Shown: positions 1-6,661 of the stretch, piece by piece
How the letters are laid out: the number at the start of each line of letters is the position of its first letter
Position numbering within the stretch: the stretch's first letter is position 1
Assembly (NCBI GenBank): GCA_050116155.1
Contig: JASFPE010000075.1
Location: forward strand, 1 to 15,061
Length of the DNA stretch: 15,061 nucleotides
DNA from: G020353355 sp050116155
GTDB lineage: Bacteria > Desulfobacterota > Desulfobacteria > Desulfobacterales > JAHEIW01
Direction: 5' to 3'
Made by a program: the position numbers and the translations under genes
The notes under the pieces: generated by a model
Database searches by the model: none
What the model was told of the DNA's origin: nothing
What the model saw: only the letters and a program-made list of their open reading frames with translations

Positions 1-1326
1 CTAAATTATGCCATGGAAGAGCAATACGGTGATGCATTAAAAGTTTTGGAAGAATTTGTAGAACGGTACCCGCAACATGAAAATGTATCCCTGGCGCTGA
101 GCCTGCAGGAAGAAATAAGAAAAAATGCGTTATTTCAACGCTATACCCTTGGCTGTCTGCTTCCTCTCAGCGGTCCCTATCAAACGTTTGGCATGCGAGC
201 GCTGAAGGGCATTGAACTTGCCATGGTCAACTTCAGTGCGCTAAGCGGAAATTCCTCGGTAAATATTATCGTAAAAGATACGGGAGCAAATCCGGCTAAA
301 ACATTGCAGGCCCTGCAGGAATTAAATGAAGAGCAAGTGGCGGCCATTATCGGTCCGATTGTAACCGCCAAAGTCGCTGCCGAGGAAGCTCAAGCCAGAG
401 GCATCCCTATTATTACGATCACCCAGAAAGACAATATAGCTTCAATCGGGGAAAATGTCTTCCGAAACTTTATAACTCCCCAGATGCAGGTTCAAGCCTT
501 GGCTGACTATACCATAAATTCGCTCGGCCTCAGTCATTTCGCCATTCTCTATCCTGATGAAAATTACGGGGACACCTTTATGAATTTATTCTGGGATCAG
601 TTGAATGAATTGGGGGGTACGGTCGTAGGGGTGGAAGCGTATAACCCCGAGCACACCGATTTTGCAGATCCCATCAAAAAACTGGTGGGGCTTTATTACC
701 CAATACCCGAAGACCTCAAGCCTGAAATAGAGGCGCTGTTGAAACAAAACGAAGAAAATCAAACCGGGCTGCAGGCCAGCGAAGATCAACCATCTGATAA
801 GCTTGATGAAGATGCGCAGCAGGCCGATGAAGAAGATGAGGAACCACAGCCCATTGTAGATTTCGACGCGATATTTATTCCGGATGCACCCAAGAAAGCC
901 GGTCTAATTATTCCGCAACTCGCATATTATGATGTGGATGATGTTTTACTTCTGGGAACCAATCTCTGGCATTCCGAATCGTTAATAAAGATGGCCCGGC
1001 AATACGTCCAGGGTGCGATCATGCCCGATGCGTTTTTTTTGGAAAGCGATTCCCCGCAAGTCAGACAATTTGTTGAACAATTTGAAGAAACCTATCAGGA
1101 AAAGCCCGGATTTGTCGAAGCGGTGATATATGATTCTGCCATGTTGCTGTTAGACATCCTCAATAAGCCGCATATTCGTTTTAGGAGTGAACTCAGAGAT
1201 GAATTGTTTAACCTCTTTGAATATCAAGGGGTAACCGGAGCGACCCGTTTTGACGAAAACGGGGATGCCCAGAAGAAACTTCAATTGTTGACCATAAAAG
1301 GCAGGCGCTTTGTTGAAGTAGAATAA
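1..1326 (+). CDS. LpoA-like penicillin-binding protein activator / periplasmic-binding-fold protein (5' truncated by window)
   Basis: The frame is open to base 1 (it reads L-N-Y-A before the first Met codon at 13), so the true start lies outside the window. Counting from Met13, residues 1-38 look like the end of a TPR array (YGDALKVLEEFVERYP). From about residue 44 a type-I periplasmic-binding fold follows: LGCLLPLSGPYQTFGMRALK, then an AAIIGP strand, and a second lobe starting near HFAILYPDENYGD (175-187). TPR plus this fold is the layout of LpoA-type activators of penicillin-binding proteins and of related branched-chain amino-acid binding proteins, so a periplasmic, probably lipid-anchored role in peptidoglycan synthesis is inferred. 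No ABC transporter genes are adjacent, which favours the LpoA-like reading. Residues about 235-282 are a Glu/Asp/Gln-rich low-complexity insertion between the lobes. It is convergent with pfk. Confidence 0.75.
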   Translation, partial: LNYAMEEQYGDALKVLEEFVERYPQHENVSLALSLQEEIRKNALFQRYTLGCLLPLSGPYQTFGMRALKGIELAMVNFSALSGNSSVNIIVKDTGANPAKTLQALQELNEEQVAAIIGPIVTAKVAAEEAQARGIPIITITQKDNIASIGENVFRNFITPQMQVQALADYTINSLGLSHFAILYPDENYGDTFMNLFWDQLNELGGTVVGVEAYNPEHTDFADPIKKLVGLYYPIPEDLKPEIEALLKQNEENQTGLQASEDQPSDKLDEDAQQADEEDEEPQPIVDFDAIFIPDAPKKAGLIIPQLAYYDVDDVLLLGTNLWHSESLIKMARQYVQGAIMPDAFFLESDSPQVRQFVEQFEETYQEKPGFVEAVIYDSAMLLLDILNKPHIRFRSELRDELFNLFEYQGVTGATRFDENGDAQKKLQLLTIKGRRFVEVE

Positions 1327-1335
1327 AGGCGTTAA

Positions 1336-1440
1336 GTCGTGTTTAGTATTTAGTGTTTTGTGTTTAGTTATCTTCTTACTTTCCCGAATTTATCATTGAA
1401 GAGAAGTACCAAACACAAAACACAAAACACCAAACACCAC
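1336..1440. repeat. Heptamer inverted repeat A between convergent genes
   Basis: The left block 1341-1368 is four in-phase 7-mers of the type GTTTAGT. The right block 1406-1433 is the reverse complement of four 7-mers of the type GTTTGGT/GTTTTGT. The blocks agree at 24 of 28 positions and the match extends a few bases outward to 1336 and 1440. Three of the four differences are A versus G, which become G-U pairs only in RNA read from the minus strand, the strand of pfk. The loop is about 37 nt. The right arm ends 2 bp from the pfk stop codon. It may act as a 3'-end hairpin for pfk, but no clear U-run follows. Confidence 0.8.
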
Positions 1441-1442
1441 TT

Positions 1443-2768
1443 TCAAGAGTTAGTCAGTGACCCCTGCCCGGTGGCTTCCAATGCACTGCGCCACAGCATA
1501 CCTTGCGGTTCGATCTTCTTGCGTTTTCCTGCCACGGTTTTCATCGGCAAATGTACAAAGTGGTTATTCCAATGGCCGATCAGTACATTTGTTTTTCCGG
1601 ACATACCGGCGTGGACCGCATTGCGCCCCAGAAAATTGCAGAACACGCGATCATTCGTATTCGCCGGCAGACTCCGGATCATGTAGCTGGGATCGATATA
1701 CTTCAGGGAAATATCAATTCCTTTGGATTCAAAATAAGATATTATCGAATCTTTGAGAAATAGACCAATATCTTTTAATTTGATATTTCCCGACGCATCG
1801 CGTTCCGCATCCGCATCCTGAAAGAATTTCTGCCCAGCGCCTTCGGCTGCAACGATTACAGCATGTCCTCTTTCTGCCAGGCGATCTCGAATTGCACGCA
1901 AAAGACCATCGGGCCCCTCAAGATCAAAATCTACCTCGGGTATCAAAATAAAATTTACGTCCTGTTGGGCGAGTACGGCGGTGGCCGCAATGAAACCCGA
2001 GTGACGCCCCATCAATTTAATGAGACCGATACCATTTGGATATCCTTCGGCTTCATTGTGGGCTCCCATAATTGCATGGGTGGCGACGTCAACAGCGGTA
2101 TCAAATCCAAACGATCGCGATACCAGGTAGATGTCGTTGTCTATAGTCTTGGGCACACCGATAACGCTGATTTTTAAATTCCTTTCAAGAATTGCATCGG
2201 CTATGCGGGTGGCCGCCATCAGAGTTCCGTCTCCGCCGATCATAAACAAGATGCCCACGTTCATGCGGTCCAAACAGTCTATTATTTCATCAATATTCTG
2301 TGGGCCGCGGGAGGACCCCAGAACTGATCCGCCCCGTTTGTGAATGTTAACCACGAAATCAGGTGTCAGGTGGATCAGATCATGACCGTATTGAGGGATG
2401 AATCCCTGCAGCCCGTATTTAATGCCATAAATATTTCGAATGCCATACCCATAATGAAGCTCTAACACAATAGAGCGGATGATGTCATTTAAACCCGGGC
2501 ATAATCCTCCACAGGTGACCAGCGCGCAGCGGAGCTTGCTGGGATCAAAAAATATCTTTTCCCTGGGCCCTGCCAACTCAAATGACGAAGGTGATTTTCC
2601 TGCTTTGAATGTTTTGGTCAGGGCATCAGCATCGACGTCAATGAGAATCCTGCGGTCGTCCGACACCAAACTGGGACGGTCTGCGTTTTTTGCCCTTTGC
2701 TGGATCGGCGAGGGGATTTTGGCTTCGCCCAGGGCTATTATTTCGGTGTTAATGCAAGTATCGGTCAT
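1443..2768 (-). CDS. 6-phosphofructokinase, probably ATP-dependent, long group with G/K active-site pair
   Basis: Phosphorylates fructose 6-phosphate to fructose 1,6-bisphosphate in cytoplasmic glycolysis. The 441-residue protein has the family signatures in order: CGGLCPGLND (86-95), GGDGT (178-182), PKTIDND (206-212), MGRHSGF (253-259) and PEVDFDLEG (277-285). Gly in GGDGT is typical of ATP-dependent enzymes (PPi enzymes have GGDD). Lys in PKTIDND is shared with PPi enzymes and with the long ATP enzymes of plants and trypanosomatids, whereas E. coli PfkA has PGTIDND. An N-terminal extension of about 75 residues precedes the first catalytic loop, also as in the long group. The ATG has a GAGGAAAAG ribosome site just upstream. 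kdsD lies 130 bp upstream on the same strand. ATP use is inferred from the motif; assay would settle it. Confidence 0.92.
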   Translation of the reverse strand: MTDTCINTEIIALGEAKIPSPIQQRAKNADRPSLVSDDRRILIDVDADALTKTFKAGKSPSSFELAGPREKIFFDPSKLRCALVTCGGLCPGLNDIIRSIVLELHYGYGIRNIYGIKYGLQGFIPQYGHDLIHLTPDFVVNIHKRGGSVLGSSRGPQNIDEIIDCLDRMNVGILFMIGGDGTLMAATRIADAILERNLKISVIGVPKTIDNDIYLVSRSFGFDTAVDVATHAIMGAHNEAEGYPNGIGLIKLMGRHSGFIAATAVLAQQDVNFILIPEVDFDLEGPDGLLRAIRDRLAERGHAVIVAAEGAGQKFFQDADAERDASGNIKLKDIGLFLKDSIISYFESKGIDISLKYIDPSYMIRSLPANTNDRVFCNFLGRNAVHAGMSGKTNVLIGHWNNHFVHLPMKTVAGKRKKIEPQGMLWRSALEATGQGSLTNS

Positions 2769-2898
2769 CTTTTCCTCGATTAGTATTAGTTCCTAAATTG
2801 TGAATTTTGTTCTTTTTATAGCAAAATATTTTCAATACTCGAAGGGTTCTGGTTTTGTCGATTGGGCTTTCAGCCAGTTTGGTTTCAGCTTGTCCAAG

Positions 2899-3873
2899 CT
2901 ATGAGTCATTGAATTTGAATTGGCCTTTTCCCAGGATATCATGGAGATGCAAAATACCCTGAATTTCTACCCGGTCATTGACAACTGGTAATACGGTGAT
3001 CTGGTGCTTTTCCATTACGTATAATGCATCATAGGCAGGTGCTTCAGGATCTACGGTACGCGGATTTTTGGTCATGACATCGTCAACGGTCAGTTCGGAT
3101 GGGGATTTTTTCGTTGCAACCATGCGTCGAATATCACCATCGGTAATAATGCCGGTCAGGGTTCGATCTGAACCTATTACCATGGTAGCCCCCAAACCGC
3201 CCCGATTGATCTCATGGATGGCCTCCTCCATGGGTGTTTTTTCCGCTACTATTGGCAAGCCTTTGCCGCTTAACATAATGTCTTTGATTTTGTTGGCCAA
3301 TCGCTGGCCGAGCGACCCACCGGGATGGATCTTTTTAAAATCACTCATTTGGAAATTTTTCTTTTCCAGAAGCACGACGGCAAGTGCGTCACCCATCGCC
3401 AGCTGGGCAGTTGTGCTGGCTGTGGGAGCCATACCCAGAGGACAGGCTTCGCTTTCAACCCCCACATCGATGACAATATCGCTGTATTTGGCTAACGTGG
3501 AATTTACGTTTCCGGTAAATGCGGCTATTTTGCATCCGATGCTGCGAATTCTCGGCAGCAGAATGTTCAGTTCATCCGTTTCGCCGCTATTAGACAATGC
3601 CAGAAAAATATCATCATCGCTCACCTGGCCCAAGTCGCCATGCATGGCTTCTACAGGATGGAGAAAAAGGGACCGGGTACCTGTGCTGTTGAGGGTGGCG
3701 ACAATTTTTCTCCCCACGATACCCGATTTGCCGATCCCACCGATGATTAAGCGACCCTTGGAATTGCATATCTGGTCCACCAGTTCGCTAAAATTTTCAT
3801 CGAGGCGATCAATTAATTTTAGAATACCCTGGGCCTCTATTTTTAGGACTTCGATGGCTTTTTCGATCATCAT
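2899..3873 (-). CDS. kdsD: D-arabinose-5-phosphate isomerase (SIS + two CBS domains)
   Basis: Interconverts ribulose 5-phosphate and arabinose 5-phosphate, the first committed step towards Kdo for LPS, in the cytoplasm. The 324-residue length is normal for KdsD/GutQ. An N-terminal SIS domain (about 30-175) carries GGIGKSGIVGRK (45-56), LHPVEAMHGDLG (71-82), SNSGETDEL (94-102) and KIHPGGSLG (181-189). Lys49, His78, Glu101 and His183 fall exactly 10 residues before the E. coli KdsD catalytic residues Lys59, His88, Glu111 and His193 as I recall them. Two CBS repeats follow (about 200-320). Two adjacent ATGs open the frame; the first is used here, and neither has a strong ribosome site. No kdsC, kdsA or kdsB is adjacent. 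The gene is divergent from the PxxKW gene. Confidence 0.93.
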   Translation of the reverse strand: MMIEKAIEVLKIEAQGILKLIDRLDENFSELVDQICNSKGRLIIGGIGKSGIVGRKIVATLNSTGTRSLFLHPVEAMHGDLGQVSDDDIFLALSNSGETDELNILLPRIRSIGCKIAAFTGNVNSTLAKYSDIVIDVGVESEACPLGMAPTASTTAQLAMGDALAVVLLEKKNFQMSDFKKIHPGGSLGQRLANKIKDIMLSGKGLPIVAEKTPMEEAIHEINRGGLGATMVIGSDRTLTGIITDGDIRRMVATKKSPSELTVDDVMTKNPRTVDPEAPAYDALYVMEKHQITVLPVVNDRVEIQGILHLHDILGKGQFKFNDS

Positions 3874-4005
3874 GGCAGAATTACTTTCGCTATCATCAAC
3901 AATTTAGCATAACGCTTTTTGGGGTTTCTGAATTTGACTATGTTTTAGTAAAAAAATCAAGTGCTCTTTCAAAAAGTTATTTTTTACTGAAATCGGAAAA
4001 AATTA

Positions 4006-4034
4006 TTGACAAGCACTGGTTGCCTCATTATATT
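4006..4034 (+). promoter_or_regulatory. Sigma-70-type promoter of the PxxKW gene
   Basis: A perfect -35 box TTGACA (4006-4011), a 17-bp spacer and TATATT (4029-4034) lie about 95 bp before the start codon. Transcription would begin near 4041, leaving a leader of about 88 nt. This is the best-matching promoter in the window, suggesting strong expression of a very small gene. Confidence 0.7.
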
Positions 4035-4059
4035 CCGCCAAATTTTTGCTTTCAGTCGC

Positions 4060-4093
4060 GGCTGGGACAAAAAGCATCCCGGCCTTTTTATTT
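4060..4093 (+). terminator. Intrinsic-terminator-like hairpin in the 5' leader of the PxxKW gene (possible attenuator)
   Basis: GGCTGGGA (4060-4067) pairs with TCCCGGCC (4077-4084), 8 bp with one G-U, over a 9-nt loop. TTTTTATTT (4085-4093) follows directly. It sits between the predicted start of transcription (~4041) and the coding region, so it would end transcripts at about 50 nt unless it is overcome. It could be an attenuator, or define a short leader RNA. Confidence 0.55.
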
Positions 4094-4115
4094 AAAATTT
4101 TTTAAAAAATTTTAA
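4092..4115. repeat. 24-bp perfect A/T palindrome before the PxxKW ribosome site
   Basis: A fully symmetric stretch made only of A and T, with T6A6 at its centre, ends inside the AAGGGGG ribosome-binding site. It could be a curved or protein-bound DNA site, or a weak RNA hairpin. Confidence 0.75.
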
Positions 4116-4120
4116 GGGGG
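4114..4120 (+). promoter_or_regulatory. Ribosome-binding site that decides the PxxKW start
   Basis: AAGGGGG lies 8 nt before the ATG at 4129. The in-frame GTG at 4120 overlaps this motif, so it is part of the ribosome site and not the start. Confidence 0.7.
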
Positions 4121-4128
4121 TGATTCCA

Positions 4129-4407
4129 ATGAATTGTACAACTATCAAACAGGGTAAGGAGTGTCCGTTTATGACAAAAACGGGTTGTTCTTACAATGGC
4201 GGGATTTGCCATCAGGTCGTTGAGCAATGCAATGGTTGCGATCGTGGTACCGAATTTTCATCGGGTTGGTATTGCACAGCATGTCCTGATCCTTCTCTCA
4301 AATGGAAACTTGGAAACTGTAATTTGGCAACTCACATCAAGGCTGACTCCGGATCCTCAAAGACAAAGCTGAATCCGTTGAAAGCCTCCAAAAGAAGGAA
4401 CAGATAA
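4129..4407 (+). CDS. PxxKW family cysteine-rich protein
   Basis: A 92-residue protein with nine cysteines (3, 12, 20, 27, 34, 37, 49, 52, 64), including two CxxC pairs (CNGC 34-37, CTAC 49-52), and the family-naming PSLKW motif at 55-59. The C-terminus is basic (KASKRRNR). There is no signal peptide or membrane segment, so it should be cytoplasmic. The cysteine pattern suggests metal (Zn or Fe-S) binding, but the family has no established function that I know. It is a single-gene unit: a strong promoter and structured leader upstream, a strong intrinsic terminator 22 bp after the stop. The ATG at 4129 is chosen over the GTG at 4120 because of the ribosome-site spacing. Confidence 0.85.
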   Translation: MNCTTIKQGKECPFMTKTGCSYNGGICHQVVEQCNGCDRGTEFSSGWYCTACPDPSLKWKLGNCNLATHIKADSGSSKTKLNPLKASKRRNR

Positions 4408-4429
4408 TCCGGCTTGCGATCTAACGGTA

Positions 4430-4461
4430 AACCCCGCTCATAATCAGAGCGGGGTTTTTTT
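4430..4461 (+). terminator. Rho-independent terminator of the PxxKW gene
   Basis: AACCCCGCTC (4430-4439) pairs perfectly with GAGCGGGGTT (4447-4456) over a 7-nt loop, followed by further T residues to 4461. On the minus strand the same stem is followed only by TTTA, so it may also weakly end the aminotransferase transcript coming from the right. Confidence 0.92.
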
Positions 4462-4478
4462 GTGTCGATATCACAACA

Positions 4479-5759
4479 CTAAGCTCCTAACAGTTTCTCA
4501 ATGCTGACAATCTGAATACAGATTCCCACCAATTCCATGGCCTGGTGAATATCTTCCAGTGGTGGAAAAGACGGGGCAATTCGTATGTTGCGATCCAGGG
4601 GATCCTTTTTATAAGGAAATGTTGATCCTGCGGGTGTTAATTTTACACCGGCTTTTGCCGCCAGATCCACTACTGCACCGGCGCAACCTTCCATGGCATT
4701 CAAGCTGACAAAATAGCCCCCTCGGGGATTACTCCATTCGGCAATATTTTTTCCCGCTAGTTCATTTTCCAAAGCCGTCTGCACGGCATCAAATTTCGGT
4801 TTTAATATCGCTGCGTGTTTTTGCATGTGGTCTTCGATTCCGGCCATGTTTTTAAAAAACTTCACGTGGCGCAGCTGGTTGAGTTTATCCGGGCCGATGG
4901 TTTGAAATGCCATCTGTTTTTTAGCATGATCCATGTTTGCTTTGCTACCGGCCATCATGGCAATGCCGGATCCGGCTAAAGAGATTTTTGATGTGGAGCC
5001 CCACATCAAGACTCTATCTGCATTACCGGCCTGTTTGCAGGCTGAAAGGATGTTTTTCAATTCGGCAGGAGAATCTACCAGATTATGAACGGCATAGGCA
5101 TTGTCCCAGAAAATTCGAAAATCCGAGGCCTTCACCTGCATATTTGCAAGTCGATCGACCACTTCGTCGGAATAGACAATTCCCGTTGGGTTGCTGTATT
5201 TCGGAACACACCATATCCCTTTGATACCCTCATCTTTTGCCACCAGATCCTCGATGCGGTCCATATCGGGGCCATTGTCTCCAATATCTACTGCAATCAT
5301 TTCGATGCCCAAATATTCACAAATAAAGAAGTGACGATCATATCCGGGACTCGGGCACAGAAATTTAACGTTAGGCTGTTTCATCCAGGGGGTGGTGTCT
5401 TCGGTTACGCCCTTGGTCATCGCCCGCATAAAAGTGTCATGCATCATATTGAGGCTGGAGCTTGCACCGATGATGATTTCGTCAACATCAACGCCCATAT
5501 ACTCAGCAAACAGCGCCTTGGCTTCGGGGATCCCGTCCAATCCTCCGTAATTGCGACAGTCTACGCCGTCTTCCGTTAAATAATGAGTACCGTCCGTGCA
5601 ATCCAGCATTGCCATGGCAAGATCCAATTGCGCGGAACATGGTTTTCCACGGGTCATATCCAGTGTGATGTTGCGCAATTGAAAATTACGATAGCGTTGC
5701 AATAGTTGCGATTTGGTTTCCTCAAGTTCTTGGGTACCAAGGTTTTTGAAATCTGACAT
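4479..5759 (-). CDS. PLP-dependent aminotransferase, class I (aspartate aminotransferase subgroup Ic / MocR-like Pfam type)
   Basis: Transfers amino groups between amino and 2-oxo acids using pyridoxal phosphate; cytoplasmic. The 426 residues match the class Ic aspartate aminotransferases (the type studied in Corynebacterium). Landmarks: TRGKP near residues 36-40, YGGLDG (71-76), SNPTG (189-193), WDNAYA (218-223), the Schiff-base lysine in STSKIS (Lys258), and the carboxylate-binding arginine in NIRIAPS (Arg393). Aspartate as substrate is inferred from family resemblance only. The start has an AAAAGGAAAA ribosome site. It begins 23 bp after truA on the same strand, so the two are probably co-transcribed. 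Confidence 0.85.
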   Translation of the reverse strand: MSDFKNLGTQELEETKSQLLQRYRNFQLRNITLDMTRGKPCSAQLDLAMAMLDCTDGTHYLTEDGVDCRNYGGLDGIPEAKALFAEYMGVDVDEIIIGASSSLNMMHDTFMRAMTKGVTEDTTPWMKQPNVKFLCPSPGYDRHFFICEYLGIEMIAVDIGDNGPDMDRIEDLVAKDEGIKGIWCVPKYSNPTGIVYSDEVVDRLANMQVKASDFRIFWDNAYAVHNLVDSPAELKNILSACKQAGNADRVLMWGSTSKISLAGSGIAMMAGSKANMDHAKKQMAFQTIGPDKLNQLRHVKFFKNMAGIEDHMQKHAAILKPKFDAVQTALENELAGKNIAEWSNPRGGYFVSLNAMEGCAGAVVDLAAKAGVKLTPAGSTFPYKKDPLDRNIRIAPSFPPLEDIHQAMELVGICIQIVSIEKLLGA

Positions 5760-5782
5760 GGCAATTTTTCCTTTTTTAGATA

Positions 5783-6532
5783 TTAATATTTGACGTTTTT
5801 TAAGAATAGTCCATGTGCCGGTGCAGTGGCGCCGGCCTGGGAGCGATCCTTTGATTCCAAAATACGCTTAAAGTCATCCGGAGTTAATTTTCCGAGTCCG
5901 ACCTCCACCAGGGTTCCTACGATATTTCGCACCATAAAGCGCAAGAAGCCATCTGCTTCAATTTCAAAAACCAGGTATTGCGCTTCTTTACTCAGGCTGG
6001 CACCAAGCACACAGCGGGTCGTGTGGGATCGCGGGCTGCCGACACCTTCGAAGGCTTTGAAGTCATGGGTGCCGATGAGGTGGGTTATGGCCGTGCGCAT
6101 GGCCTCGAGGTTTAATTCTTTGCGGATGTGCCAAGCATACTGTCGATAGAGTGCCGCAGGATTTGGGCGATTTAGTAATTTATAGATATAGATTTTGGAC
6201 TTCACACTGTAGCGCGCGTGAAATGTGTCGTCGACTTCTTCACAACCGGTGATTACAATGTCGTCCGGTGTGAGACTATTGATTGCGCCCCAAAAATCCT
6301 GTGTGTTGAGTTTCGTGTCGCATTTAAAATTGGCAACCTGTGCATGGGCATGAACACCGGCATCTGTTCGGCCTGAGCCGATCACGGATATTTTCTGGCC
6401 GGTTATGGTTTTCAGCGCTTTTTCAATTTCTTCCTGTATGGTTGGGTCAAGGGTTTGGCGTTGCCAGCCACTATACCGGCCACCGTCATATTCGATGGTT
6501 ATTTTAAAATTTTTCACCTTATACCCGGTCAC
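5783..6532 (-). CDS. truA: tRNA pseudouridine(38-40) synthase TruA
   Basis: Isomerises U38-U40 in tRNA anticodon arms. The 249 residues are normal for TruA. The catalytic aspartate is Asp58 in SGRTDAGVHA (53-62), and the N-terminal YSGWQRQ (20-26) and later FLRFMVRNIVGTLVEVG are typical. The start given is GTG at 6532, the first possible start after an in-frame TAG; a second GTG five codons on (6517) is possible, and neither has a convincing ribosome site. A divergent promoter pair with argJ lies just upstream, and the aminotransferase gene follows after 23 bp. Confidence 0.93.
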   Translation of the reverse strand: MTGYKVKNFKITIEYDGGRYSGWQRQTLDPTIQEEIEKALKTITGQKISVIGSGRTDAGVHAHAQVANFKCDTKLNTQDFWGAINSLTPDDIVITGCEEVDDTFHARYSVKSKIYIYKLLNRPNPAALYRQYAWHIRKELNLEAMRTAITHLIGTHDFKAFEGVGSPRSHTTRCVLGASLSKEAQYLVFEIEADGFLRFMVRNIVGTLVEVGLGKLTPDDFKRILESKDRSQAGATAPAHGLFLKNVKY

Positions 6533-6570
6533 ACGGTATATTTGCGAGCCTTTCTTCTAATTTATCATCC

Positions 6571-6599
6571 ATTCTATAGGAAAGCCAGGCGGCTGTCAA
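6571..6599 (-). promoter_or_regulatory. Promoter of truA-aminotransferase operon
   Basis: On the minus strand TTGACA (6599-6594), a 17-bp spacer, then TAGAAT (6576-6571). Predicted start of transcription is about 30 nt before the truA GTG. It is back to back with the argJ promoter. Confidence 0.55.
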
Positions 6600-6606
6600 T
6601 TCGCCG

Positions 6607-6635
6607 TTGACAAAGGCGTTTAAGTTCAACATAAT
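6607..6635 (+). promoter_or_regulatory. Promoter of argJ
   Basis: TTGACA (6607-6612), 17-bp spacer, CATAAT (6630-6635). Its -35 box is only 7 bp from the -35 box of the divergent truA promoter, and the two form a small dyad (GTCAA/TTGAC). Confidence 0.6.
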
Positions 6636-6661
6636 TCTTCAAATTCGAGAAAGGGGATACA

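Noticed and set aside
2815..2820. TATAAA on the minus strand upstream of pfk as a -10 box
   Set aside because: No acceptable -35 box at 16-18 bp; pfk may be read from kdsD or from an unrecognised promoter.
2888..2901. Small hairpin AGCTT/AAGCT right after the kdsD stop
   Set aside because: Only 5 bp of stem and no U-run on the minus strand, too weak for a terminator.
3068..3907. Long plus-strand frame of 279 residues over kdsD
   Set aside because: It is antisense to a fully conserved KdsD sequence and its translation shows no family features.
3947..3988. Inverted repeat AGTAAAAAA / TTTTTTACT in the kdsD-PxxKW gap
   Set aside because: 9-bp perfect arms, but built mostly from A and T runs in an AT-rich gap; not enough to call a terminator or operator.
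4120..4128. GTG at 4120 as start of the PxxKW protein
   Set aside because: It overlaps the AAGGGGG ribosome site; the ATG at 4129 has correct spacing and gives the usual short N-terminus.
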